Below, piece after piece: positions 35,711 through 46,820 of a stretch of 64,000 nt of DNA. Each line of letters opens with the position of its first letter. The stretch's first letter is position 1. Both the position numbers and the translations under genes were made by a program. Under the pieces are notes generated by a model. It made no database searches and was not told where the DNA came from. It saw only the letters and a list, made by a program, of their open reading frames with translations. The stretch comes from Amoebophrya sp. A120 (Eukaryota; Sar; Dinophyceae; Syndiniales; Amoebophryaceae): contig CAJINV010000007.1 in NCBI GenBank assembly GCA_905178155.1, forward strand, positions 1,457,341 through 1,521,340, written 5' to 3'.

Positions 35711-36166
35711 ATGACGAAGCAGACCGGTGTGGTGGCGAAGTGGTTGAACCACAAGGGCATTGGATTTATTACGCCCGACAGCGTGAAGGAGAAGGGCGAC
35801 GCGGACTCCAACGCCAGCGATATTCTGGTGCACTTCCAGCACATTCAGCAGACTTCTGAGGACGGTTTTAAGTCGCTGCAGGAGGGGTCCCATGTTGAGT
35901 ATGACTTGGAGGACGACCCGAAGCACCCGGGTGAGAAGATGATCGCGATCAACGTGACCGGACCGGGCGGTGTTGACTGCACCCCGAAGCGCAAGGGCGG
36001 CCAGGGCGGCGGCGCCGGCAACCCGGGGGGTAAGCCCAACAACAACAAGGGAAAGAAGGGAAAGGGCAAGGGAAAAAAGGGAAAGAAGGGCAAGGGCAAG
36101 GGAAAGGGTGGTTACGGCGCCAGCAGCAGCGACACCTACGAAGGCGAGGGGGAGCAACAGGAGTAA
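35711..36166 (+). CDS. Cold-shock-domain RNA/DNA-binding protein
   Basis: Single exon of 151 residues. One N-terminal cold-shock domain (residues ~4-78) carries both nucleic-acid-binding signatures: RNP1 as KGIGFITP and RNP2 as ILVHF. The fold ends with a strand like MIAINVTGP. The C-terminal tail (~85-140) is Lys/Gly repeats (GKGKGKKGKKGKG type), which would add non-specific RNA binding, and then an acidic end. Members of this family chaperone RNA. CSD proteins with basic glycine-rich tails are common in dinoflagellates. ATG at 35711 sits in AAGATG context. No intron. Confidence 0.92.
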   Translation: MTKQTGVVAKWLNHKGIGFITPDSVKEKGDADSNASDILVHFQHIQQTSEDGFKSLQEGSHVEYDLEDDPKHPGEKMIAINVTGPGGVDCTPKRKGGQGGGAGNPGGKPNNNKGKKGKGKGKKGKKGKGKGKGGYGASSSDTYEGEGEQQE

Positions 36167-36418
36167 GTATTTATAGAGCTGTTCTTTGTAGTTCTTCTTG
36201 TCCGCATAAAGTAACTACGTACACTGAAACTGTTTCAAATACAACTAACGAACCTGCTGTCTGTAGTTGGCCAACGACTGCCGTGGTAGTGAATGATTTT
36301 TTTATGAAGATGATGCTGTATCCAATGGGTAAAAAATAAAAAACTCCTGCTCATCTACAGGTACTGAAAGTTCTCTACTTCTCAGGACGAACGTCTGGAC
36401 AAGTGAACAAGAAAACTG

Positions 36419-36431
36419 CATCAAGCGGATG
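36419..36431. other. CAAGCGG hairpin, 4-bp stem
   Basis: CATC-AAGCG-GATG. Confidence 0.6.
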
Positions 36432-36620
36432 GGGTGGTATTAAGTCACAACAACAAGCGCTAGTAGTAACTAGAGTTTGATGTTGAAAATCATAGAAATC
36501 GGGCGACCGCGACAAAGTAAGTATTTGTTTCCGCCGGCCAGCAAGTAGAGCAAGGAATTTTTTTACTCGAGGCATGAAGAATTAATTTCCGCAGGGAGGA
36601 GCACCACGAGTGGAACACTA

Positions 36621-36673
36621 ACCGAGACGATGTTAAGAAAAGGGACCACCGAGACGATGTTAAGAAAAGGGAC
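36621..36673. repeat. Tandem duplication, period 27
   Basis: A 26-bp string starting ACCGAGACGATG is present at 36621-36646 and 36648-36673. Confidence 0.9.
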
Positions 36674-38171
36674 GAAGCTGCAAATTGTTCGTAATCAGTA
36701 ACAGTAGCTACGAATAAAGACGAGCAAGATGAGGATGATACGGATCGAAACCAGCGGCGCTACCACGGGAGCATGGATGCGTCATCCAGCAAGAATATCA
36801 CCAGCACCTTCCTCTGTCTTGACCCAGCACTTTCTATTATAGGGATACAAGGAGTCGAGTTGAAGATCTCGATGGATAAGTGAAAACTACTTACCCAAAG
36901 AAAAATATAGCTGCCTCGTTCTTGTAATGTCTGAGAATGGAGGCCGCCTGGAGTGAAGCTTATTCGCTTTATTTTACCAGCATTTCCCCGGTTTTTGAGT
37001 TTTAGCCTCGCGTCACTGGAGAAGGAAGATGGCAGTGTGGTTCGAAATTCTCAAACAACTACGTGCTGGCCGCTAATGAGCTATGTACCAGGGGGAGGTT
37101 GCTGTAGTGTATCTTCTTGATATGTATGATATATGCCCTTTGTCCTGCATTCTTCACTCAGTCTTGGTCCTGCGAAAAGGAAGACTTCAATACCGAGATT
37201 TAGAAACTTGTACTTGTTTCGACTTGAGGGACCTCCGAAGAATTGCTTTCTTGTAGCTCAACCTGTTTATTCTATGATTTAGATTTTTAGTATGCTGCAC
37301 TTTGAATATACGAAAATATTGATGTCGAGCACAAGCAAGATGGGTTTTTATTGAAGTTTCCTTGTGATCTTTCCGCGGGCCTTTTTTGTGTCAGCTATAG
37401 ATCTTCCACTCTTAGCACGCATAGCACGTATGACGTTTCGAAAAAGATACAAAAAACAATGAGGATCAGCACTACTAGACAGACACTTGCGAGCAGGTTC
37501 CTCTGTGTGCACGTGTATTTATTATTTCTACAAGTACTATCACGGCACTGGCATAATATTGCAGCATATTTTTTTGAGAAAATCCAAATCGTAACGCACC
37601 CGAATCGCAGCTGTATCGATCTACATCTATTGGTACATTTTGCAAGAACCAGTAACAACATGAACTTTGTTGTAGGACAGCCTACCCGGGGTTCATGCAA
37701 CAAACTCACTGTCTACATTAAAAGACGCGGCTGCGCGCGATACTTTCAGTTTCTAACAGTTTCTGCTGCAGAGTCTGCAACAACAAAAAAATTAGGCCGA
37801 TTTCTATCACTATCCGACTCACAAGAGGAAAAAAAGTCTGATACAATGGCAGTCTTGTTTTAAAACGTTTTTGACACTTTTGGATATAGTGCCGCGACGA
37901 GAAAGATTTAAATTTAATGTTAATTTGCTTCTCGAACAGCCTCCGGAGATCTCCACAGTAGGTCCTCGCCGTGGTCACATTCAAACACACGCAACAGATG
38001 AAGCCGGTGCTTGGGTGTCTTCTTCACTCTCGCGTGCGCACTCTAAGCGATAGGATGCAGCTTCAAGAGGCAGCACATCAATTTTCTCGTCGCGGCAAAG
38101 AATAAAGAAAATCTCCATGAATAAAATAAATGTAAGCAATTCGTGCTACTTTATTGGAAGTAGAAATAATT

Positions 38172-38188
38172 ATTCTCAAGCGGAGAAT
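38172..38188. other. CAAGCGG hairpin, 6-bp stem
   Basis: ATTCTC-AAGCG-GAGAAT. Confidence 0.7.
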
Positions 38189-38535
38189 CTGAATAGGATT
38201 TTTCACTTGTTTTTTCGGACCAAAACAGACAAAACAACTACGCGGGCTTTGCTAGCAAGGTCGGCGAACTGGAACAATTCTTTCATGCGTATGCAAATAG
38301 CAAGCACTAAAATAAAAACAAAAAAAATTCCGCGCATAGGAATCCGTTCTTGTTCGTACTACCTGCTTGGCATGGTACCTGTACTATCGGAGTTCTATTT
38401 TTCCTCACAGACATCTCATCAAAGAAGCAGCTAGGGCGTATACACCTGCCACTGACAGCAGCCGCCATTTTGAATTTTACTAGAATAATCATTTTTTCTC
38501 AATTATAGTTGTGCTACAAGTTCTGGAGCACTTCT

Positions 38536-38558
38536 AGTAGAGACAAGCGGTCTCTACT
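38536..38558. other. CAAGCGG hairpin, 9-bp stem
   Basis: AGTAGAGAC-AAGCG-GTCTCTACT: perfect 9-bp stem with a 5-nt loop, the longest of the set. A related but broken copy (GACAAGCGGTCTCTACT) lies at 38944. Confidence 0.8.
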
Positions 38559-38972
38559 GCGGAAAGCTGTCACGGCTTTTTAGTAAAAAAACTGCAGTCT
38601 GGCGCGCAGCCGATAGGGTCTATTTGACGATGTTGTTGAACAGAACGGTGCAGTAGACAGCGGGAGCCGGCTCACCTTGATTTCGGTTGATGTACGGTTC
38701 CTTCCTCTGCAGCGCAGTTTATGATTAACCATCGCTCTGTATTTCCCCTGACCTTCTCAGGACCTGCTCCGAGCCACAGACATTACAGGCATTGAAAACT
38801 GTTGCAGCACAGCGCTATGACTATGAGCCAGTTTATTTTACAGTTTATTGATGAAAATCGAAGTAGTTATTCAAGATAGTACAACTCACACTCAGTTGCT
38901 GGATGATATTAAGTTCTCAGAAAAGTTTTCATGATTTTAAGATGACAAGCGGTCTCTACTCACTGCGATGTT

Positions 38973-38992
38973 GAGTCGACAAGCGGTCACTC
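38973..38992. other. CAAGCGG hairpin, 7-bp stem with one bulge
   Basis: GAGT-c-GAC-AAGCG-GTC-ACTC, with C at 38977 bulged. Confidence 0.6.
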
Positions 38993-39721
38993 CGCACGCT
39001 CAACGATGTTGCAAATAGGACCGCCGCTCGATAAAAAAAACATAGTGCCAAAAATTCTATTCCAATTGCGAATACAGTCAAATTTATTCATCGAGAACTC
39101 CTTACAGAGATTTATTATGCTGTATTTCACATGACTGACCACCAAGAATATACAAGAAACAAGACTCAAAATAACAAGACACAACAAGAAACCTGGAGAC
39201 AAAAATCGACAACAAAACTACGCAACAACAGCACAGGCGACATGTCATCGAGGACATAGCACCACACTATGCAACGTGACATTCACAGGCCCATAAGATA
39301 GGATAGAATCATCAAAAGACTCTGCTCCTAGCATAGCCATGCCCTCTCCACAATTCAGATATTACAGAAGATTTTATCATAAAACCACACAGTAGAGCAC
39401 TTTATCGAAGACTAGGGACGATCGATGATCACGGAGTTTTAACACACTTACAAATCACCCACAGCAGCACCTGGTCGTCGTTCCCCCAGTCTTCCGGAAC
39501 AAAAAAGAGCAAACTGCATCAATGGTCGAAAGGATCTACGTACTTTTTCCTAGGAACGGTCCGACCCTCGATGAATTTCTAGACTTCCTCTCTTTGTGTT
39601 GACTATATTTTTTTTTGAGATTCCATATCCTTTTGACAGCATGATACCAGAAGAAGAACTACACCAACCCTGCCACAATAAAAGCCTGCCTATTTTTACA
39701 AAAGGAATTTTTGGGTCTCAT

Positions 39722-39736
39722 GAAGCAAGCGGCTTC
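39722..39736. other. CAAGCGG hairpin, 5-bp stem
   Basis: GAAGC-AAGCG-GCTTC. Confidence 0.65.
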
Positions 39737-40670
39737 GGATCTGGGTTTGATGGATTTGATGACTGTCGTCCAGAATGACCTAGATTCAACAGAAATAGAG
39801 GAGTTTTTTCTACGCTAGCTGCTACACAAAAGTGCAACATGATGCAAATGAAACGATACTAAGAACAGAACAATAACGAATCTGAAGAGAAGATGTGATC
39901 GCGAGACGAACGGTCGAAGGTTTTAATTTTTTCTTCTTCGCCCCTCAAACGGGATATTTTATTATACGAAACGGTACTAGTTGCGGCATATTGGGGTTTG
40001 TGGTGCAGTAGTACGAGCCCCCCCAGTCGCGCGTTATTTTTGCATTAAGTACCAAATATACTTTTTCTCGCTGCAAAAAAAAATATTTTTTTTGATGTGG
40101 CAAGATGAGACTATACAATTGCTCGACTCAGGCCTTGCTCATGATCACATAAGAATCTAACTGCGGGATAGGACCTATTAGTCTCGTAGGTAGTTGTCCT
40201 TCTCGCGAGGACGACCACAATATTAAGGAAGGTGGATATTCAATATGGGCCGCGCGGAGCAGCATAATCTTCACCGATTATGGCTGACAAAGGAAACTGA
40301 TATTTTTTTTCAAAAAAAAGAATGCGATAGTATTAAGCAAGGAGAACACAAGGTTTTCGAATAAATGCAATAGTACTATATCGCTGTTAGAAATGAAGAG
40401 CTGCAGCTTGATTGTTGATGTACAAGAAAAATGCACAATTGTCAACAAACGCGAAAATGACGTGAGCACTAATACATATCGAAGATGAGTTTTAAATGGG
40501 AAGAAAGGGCACCGTGGCTGCAGTTGTTGCCCAGTAGTTGTAGCAACACAGTCACGTTTGCTTTCTACCTGCTTCTCTCTCTACTGCGATTTCAACATTA
40601 CCCGTTGGAATCCTATTTAGTTGATACATAATAAAACAATCTGCAGCATGTTTTGGAGACCACGAAGAAG

Positions 40671-40952
40671 ATGACAATGGGCCGCAAAAAGAAAAACTAT
40701 GCCACGACGTACACGTTATTAGATTACACTTTGCCAATTTTGGGATCAACAACAGTGCTCGTCGTGCTGTTGATGTGGCCGCCGCTAGCAGAAAAACCTG
40801 CAACTACACGAGAGGACTACAACGATTCACAGTCGGTATCGACGCTGAATCGACGTCGTTGGCTTTGTAATTTTTCAGATCCACTACCACTACAACCACC
40901 GTTACCCTTTGATGTAATAAAGACGACCAAAAAACAAGCTAAAGACAAATAA
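40671..40952 (+). CDS. Possible small one-TM protein (weak)
   Basis: An open frame of 93 codons from ATG at 40671: basic N-terminus (MTMGRKKKNY), one hydrophobic stretch (LPILGSTTVLVVLLMWPPL) and a polar Lys-rich tail. It is the only frame in the gene-poor interval with a plausible protein layout. No splice or family evidence. Confidence 0.2.
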   Translation: MTMGRKKKNYATTYTLLDYTLPILGSTTVLVVLLMWPPLAEKPATTREDYNDSQSVSTLNRRRWLCNFSDPLPLQPPLPFDVIKTTKKQAKDK

Positions 40953-41938
40953 GGAGCCTCATGCGCGGAAAAGAAAGTCTCGAAGCGAGCTGGATGTGGT
41001 TCCGGTTCCAGATAGCAGGCACTTCATCAGCTTGCGCCTTCGTGACGCGAACGACCCATGTTGCGAAAAATACGACCGAAAGATGAAGAACACGACGAAA
41101 AAATAACTGCAGATTTTTTTATGCCGGCAGAGTAGTAGGAGAATACTTGACCGACTTTCTACTTGAAAGAACGGGCGACAATAACCAGGGTAGGAGGAGA
41201 ATACTTTGTATTGCCCTTACTTCCAACTATATTAGCTAAATGAGATGGAGGATCAGTGTTAGAAAATGATGAAAACTACACGATAAAGTCAAGCCAGCTC
41301 TTGTTTTGATATCAGAAAGATATGTAACTCTCTAGACCATATGATAGCATGCAGATTTTTATGACTCAAAAGAACAGATACAACTTCTATATTTCCACCC
41401 ACGCTCGCTCCACCTCGACGAAAATCAAAATCCACTATCAGGACATTAAGACCAACTTCTAGACGGAAATATCGACCACGGAAAGAGTTGCTCGACAACG
41501 GCCACACAAGAACTTCGACCAACACCAAAGTAAGTTGAATGTCTATAATTGTGTGGAGACTTGGGGCGCAGGTCTAGTACACCTTGTTTCATCAGATGGA
41601 GGGTAGCTTTATTTCATTCTGGTCACAAACACAATACTTATACTTCTAGTACCGCGGGACTGCATAGTAGATGACCATGGAGAAATAAATTCCCTTCAGG
41701 AAGAACAACAGCAACCTTGTTATGACTCGGATCTTGGATCATTGATGGTTAGAAGTAAGCAAAGGGAATAGAGAATTTTTTAGAGATTCGCAACCATATA
41801 ATTTTATCCAGAAAAATTATACCTGTACGATTTTTCGCACGCCTTCGAAGAAAAGCCAAAACAAAAAGCTATGCAACCACAACATTTGAAGTCATAATCT
41901 GAAAAGTCTGCGCATGTCATATCCAACATAATATGTTT

Positions 41939-41953
41939 CACTCAAGCGGAGTG
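41939..41953. other. CAAGCGG hairpin, 5-bp stem
   Basis: CACTC-AAGCG-GAGTG; an identical copy lies at 42001. Confidence 0.65.
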
Positions 41954-42000
41954 CTTGTCTATAGTAACAGCATAGAAAATCTGATATCTTTGATAAGAGC

Positions 42001-42015
42001 CACTCAAGCGGAGTG
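42001..42015. other. CAAGCGG hairpin, 5-bp stem
   Basis: CACTC-AAGCG-GAGTG, 62 bp after the identical hairpin. Confidence 0.65.
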
Positions 42016-43229
42016 TTTATTGTACAAAATTTCAAAGCCACCCGATCATTCCGGTCGTGTGCAAACAGGACCACAGCAGCCTCTTTTTTGTGGTGAGTAT
42101 GGAAGCAGGAAATTGGGCAAGAGTCCTCGACTGTGTGACTTTCTGCTTCTCTCAATTGCACAAAAAGGGCGCAGCTGTTGTTCTGGCATTGAATAGAGGC
42201 TTGTGTGGACAAAAGACAGCACTATCAGAAGTTCTTTATTATTTCAAAAAAGACTACCATGATTTCAAGTTCTTGAAGATTGAGGTTTCTCAAAGACCTC
42301 CCTCCCGAGGCTTTTGATTAGCGCAATTTCATTACTTTTGATTATTGGAAAAAAATCAAACAAAACCAGGCGTCTTTCGAAAACCGCCGGCCTCTTTCCT
42401 CGCTTTTTGAGGCGGCTCGCTTCATCTTGATGAGGCGGCACGTCGGGACCTCTCCTCTTGGCGTGTTTGTACACTGTTTTTGTGGTCGTGTTCAGATCAG
42501 AGGTGCTTATCCCACCTTCTCCTTCATGTAATTGGTCGACGTATTTGAATTTGATCGCAAAATGCAAATCCCGGTGTTTTTCGGTTTGGGGGGAAGTGCA
42601 TGGAAATCAATTCATGCGCTGCATAATAGCGAGGAGGTAATTGCAGGAGGCAGCTGCGAAATGGGAGCCTCTGGGGTGGGAGTAGTTCATTTGAACTGAT
42701 GTTGAAGAAAACTAATTCAGGCGACGAAAAATTCATCTTGGAATCGATCGTCCAGAAGGCTGCAGGCACACTGAGAGAAGCTGAAATTGTCGTGTTTTCA
42801 TTTTAGTCGAACAAATCGATTCGCTGTGCTAGTGCTGTCGCTTTCACATTCAATGTGGTCGTGGTGAAATAAAGCCCGTCAATGGTCGTGTCCCTAGTCC
42901 TGCTGTCATCTGAGCTTCCATTTGCTCCTTTGGAAAACAACAACATTCACGTGCCAGCGACTCCTAGATATGAATTACAGCTCGGAAGAAAACGTATCGC
43001 GATCGCGTCGTCTCCAATGTCATCATGTGCCCCTGCAGCATGAAGGAAGTCGAAGTACTCTATGTATTTTAGTGTACCCTTACATGGTTTAGGTTTTTTA
43101 TTTTTTCCAAGCAATATGATGCTCTTCCTTCTTTATCTTTTCTCCTCACGCTACTTACCATGAAATCGAAAACTGTACGAAAAATCGAATCGCACGTCCT
43201 GCTCGCAGAAGCCTCGTAAAAAGAACTTC

Positions 43230-46197
43230 ATGGCCCCCCTCCCCCCGTTTTTCGCTGCGATTGGGAAAGTTCTGGGCCCTCTCTCCGCCCGCGTAGTTGC
43301 CCCGGCCGTCACGCGCCTGGGATTGAACAAGCTCGGCGTCCTCGGCGCCGCTCGCGTGTCCGCCCGGCTCGCACCGTTTTTTCGCCGGAATGCGCTGCTG
43401 CTGGCGGAGCAGGGCCGGGAGCGGCAGTTTCTGGACAAGTTTGCGGAGGGTGGCGAGTTGTGGGCGAGCTTGAAAAAGTACGAGATTGCCCGGCTGAAAG
43501 CGCTCGCGGATCATCCTCAAGGCGCGGCCGGTCGTGCAGCAAAAGGTCGTCATGGGAACAAGATTTTCAGCACCGATCGTAAAAATGGAAGTGCTGATGT
43601 CACACTCGAGGCGGAGAAGCGGGTCGCTGCTGCGTTTCGGGACGCCGGTACCCGGGCTGCGGTGGAGGATTTCGGAAAGAGGAAAGGGCAGCCCTTGCAA
43701 GCACTCGCACGCTACAATCAATTTGTTGTGGAGAAGATACTCCCGGCGGAAGCGGGACTACAAAACACTCAAAATGCAGCCGGGGGATTGAAGATTGCGA
43801 AGAAGCGAACAAGTAGTAGAATGGCGGAAGAGGAACTTCTCCTGTCAAAAAAGAGTTCTACCACAGAAACATCGTTCTGGAATAGACCGCTTTTCAACTA
43901 CATGAGCGATAACCCCATCCGGAATTTTTTCAACCAGTCTCGCAACTTCTCCCCCGTTTACTCCGTCGCGAGACTACCCGCAGGACTACAAAATAACCTA
44001 CCCGGCGGAGGCGGCCAGCACAGCTTTGCTGGAGCGCAACATCCTTACAGAACAAACCCAAACACGTTCTTTCATCTTGCGCAGCAGCAACACCTGCACC
44101 AGACCGACCTTTTGGCCAAGGACGTCCACAAGTTGAAAACCGAGGCGCAGCTGTGGCATCTGCTTTACCGGACAACGCTATTGTTCCCGGCGGTCGCTGC
44201 GACGATCGTGGTCTTATCATCTCTCGAGAAGTACGAACTGCAAAAGTTGGTATTTAATACCGTACTTGCGGCATGACAGGTTTCAGCTCTATACCTGACT
44301 TTACATGACAAAATTAGATTCCATTCAATTTCAGGATTTGTTTCCCCGCTGGAAATAATGTAATGTTTGTCATGCAAAAATGCGTACTGAGCACAATAGT
44401 TTTGCTTTTGCAGTGCATAACCCGCAAGAAGAGAAGTTTGACGACCAGGAGAAGCGGTGGCGGTTTTGCTTGGTGTCACCGGGGCAGGAAAGGGAAGTCG
44501 GGAGAGAGGGGAGTGACCAATTGAAGCAGCAGTATCAGAAACTCATCTACAACTCGTCCCATCCGTTGCACAGAGAAATCGTGCGGGTGACGAATTCCCT
44601 CCTCCAACCGGACTGCTTGCCACAGGGGTTTCTCGACAAGCCCGCGGCGAAGGAGATCGATTGGCGCATCGCCGTCGTGGACGAGCCAGACACGATGAAC
44701 GCCATGGTGTTACCGGACGGGTATGTGTTTGTCTACACGGGCTTGTTGGAAAAGTGCGTCTCGGAAGACGAAGTGGCCGCGGTTCTGGGGCACGAAATCT
44801 CCCACGTTTTGCTCCGCCACGGCGCGGAGCAGCTCTCCAGCGGGAGTGTATTAGCCATCCCGGGAAACTTCTTGGAAATGTTCGCGTTTTTAATCGGCGG
44901 GTTCACCAGTGTAATCGCGAGCGTGTACGCGTCGAAAGTTTTGGGTGGGTTGCTCCTAGAACTCCCGCAATCCAGGTTCTGCGAACGGGAGGCGGACGAG
45001 TTAGGGTTGCGGATCTCCACATTAGCTGGGTACGACCCCTTAGCGGCGGCGCGGCTGTGGGCGCGGTTGGGGGATGAGGCGACCAATTCCGCCTTGCGAA
45101 AATACGTGGTAGAGAAGATTAAGGAGGAAGAAAACTACGGTTGTGGGGCGAGTTGTACTAGTTCGTCGGAAGGAGGTGTCATGAATGATGTTGACAAGGA
45201 GGGAGCCACGGACAGCACATTGTCGCAGGCAGCTTCATCATCCCGAAATAACTCTAAATCATCTTCCTTAGCAGGGCTAGGATCCGCCGTTTTTGGAGCT
45301 TTCGATCCGTTCGCCAGTCCTCACGCCGGGGGTATGGCGTTGCTGGGTGGAGCAGCTGCCAGTGGAGGCGCAGGTACACCTGCGGGAAGAGGAGGAACAT
45401 ATAGCGCTGGTTTTGAAACAGTCACTGTCATTCGTCCTGGAGATGAGAGCCTTATCCCCGGCAACGAAGCGACAACGCCCTTCGTGGAAGAACCAAATGT
45501 TGACTATAACCGACTTCTTGACGACCTGGAGTTTTTCAGCAATCGAGACCGCGCGAGGAGACGGAAAGTCGCGGTGCAAGACAGCCTGGCGACGCTGAGT
45601 CCGTATTTTTCCGGCGCATTTTTGGAGAGCGCAGGACTGCTTGGTCCAGCAGCGACCGTGCCGACGGAGGACGATACTAGCGAATGGTTTGAAAAATACG
45701 CCCGGAAAGTAGGGAGGAATTTCTTTTCGTGTTGCGATGTTGGGGCGCCGGCGGCCCCCGAAATTCCATTTTCTGAGACAAAGACGAGCATTCCACAACT
45801 CCCCTCCACGACCACAGTCCCTGAAGTTACGACACTAACCCCAAGCAAAGCGGCCCCCGCCGTTCCTCCCGAGTGGTTTTCCACGCACCCGAGTTACGAG
45901 AGCCGAGTGGCCTGTCTGCTGCAGCTTGGATTAGACTTGCAGAAGCATCCTTTCTACAGCACGCGGAGAAGACATCACAGCTTTGCCAGCAACCCCATGC
46001 TTTCGCTACGGCGGTTTCTGTCGCAAATGGAAAGTGGATTCTCACATCCCGGCGGAGGCTCATCGCGGAGAGCAGGGAACCAGACTGCCGACAACGCTTC
46101 CAGAACAGAGCTCGAGCGGTGGTGCGAGCACTTCCGCAGAAGGAGAAGAGACCAGGACCGGAAGCCAGGGCCTCTGTGGGTCTATCGAACTTCTTGA
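43230..46197 (+). CDS. OMA1-like mitochondrial M48 zinc metalloprotease
   Basis: Exons 43230-44231 and 44419-46197 (2781 nt, 926 residues). OMA1-type proteases sit in the mitochondrial inner membrane and cleave membrane proteins such as OPA1-class dynamins under stress. Seen: the first ~55 residues carry many Arg and no Asp/Glu, like a mitochondrial presequence. A hydrophobic segment (LLFPAVAATIVVLSSL) precedes the intron. VVDEPDTMNAMVLPDGYVFVYTGLL is typical of M48. Catalytic HEISH is at residues ~459-463. Downstream CEREADELGL supplies the third zinc ligand. A hydrophobic loop lies between the two motifs. The protein is about twice usual OMA1 length because of an N-terminal extension and Ser/Gly/Ala inserts after residue ~560. 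The intron is a decayed introner. Confidence 0.88.
44232..44418. mobile_element. Decayed introner in the OMA1-like gene
   Basis: About 187 bp. Left ACTGCAAAAG and right CTTTTGCAGT are inverted. The ends read TACGAA and GCAT/ATA, and no 5-bp duplication is visible. The interior has GCATGACA and TTTGTCATGC motifs like the intact introners. Exact ends are chosen by frame. Confidence 0.6.
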
Positions 46198-46820
46198 CGT
46201 TGACTTCTGACCGTGGGTGGTGCACCCAGTGAAGATGGCACAAATATTTTTGAAGGAGACCTGAATTTGGGTAAGCACTAGCGACAACGTTTCGACCACA
46301 TGTAAGATTCCGTGCGATCGGGCCCGCAACAGTTGTGCGGACTTTGTAAAATCCAAAAGAACAAACGACTATGAAAATGAAAAACCACAAGTTTTTATGT
46401 ATTCATTACTGTTGAATATCGATATCGAACGAACTCTTTTTACGTTGTCGATTCTTGTTGAAGTAGACGACAATGTTCCTGGTTTGCTTTGTTCATCTTG
46501 TGCTAAGCCACTTGGCCGCACTGTTCTCTCATCTTCTATGGGTGATGAGCGAGCTCCAGCTCCCGAAGAATTCGAGCGGCATCTATCTTCAAAGAAGGCT
46601 ATGAATTTGCACTGCTGAGGTGAGAGAAGATGTTGACGCGTTTTGGTTCTAAACCTGCCATTCAGAGAGGAGATATTAACATAAACCGTTGCTGCAATTA
46701 GATTACTACATCTTCAACAAAGCTCTCGACGTCTCCTGTTCTCCTCGTCATGATCAGTGTGTAGAAAGATAAATTGTACCTTCTTCATACCTACGCAGCT
46801 TTTGAAAAGCGTAAATCAAA
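46198..46820. other. Intergenic, nothing coding identified
   Basis: About 0.6 kb between the OMA1-like gene and the IQ-motif gene. No exon or RNA gene supported. Confidence 0.5.

Larger units (their letters stand above)
36167..43229. other. Gene-poor 7-kb interval with CAAGCGG hairpins
   Basis: No open frame here has convincing coding character. The longest (37351-37863) starts with TTG and reads as random sequence. The stretch is AT-rich with many A/T tracts. It holds eight CAAGCGG heptamers, seven of them forming stems of 4 bp or more, and a 27-bp tandem duplication. An untranslated RNA, regulatory DNA or unrecognised fast-evolving exons cannot be excluded. Confidence 0.5.

Noticed and set aside
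37351-37863. 170-codon plus-strand frame in the gene-poor interval
   Set aside because: Starts with TTG and has random-looking composition; no splice or domain support.
36167-43229. CRISPR array or bacterial origin for the repeated hairpins
   Set aside because: No regular spacing or constant repeat with unique spacers, and the surrounding genes are eukaryotic with introns.
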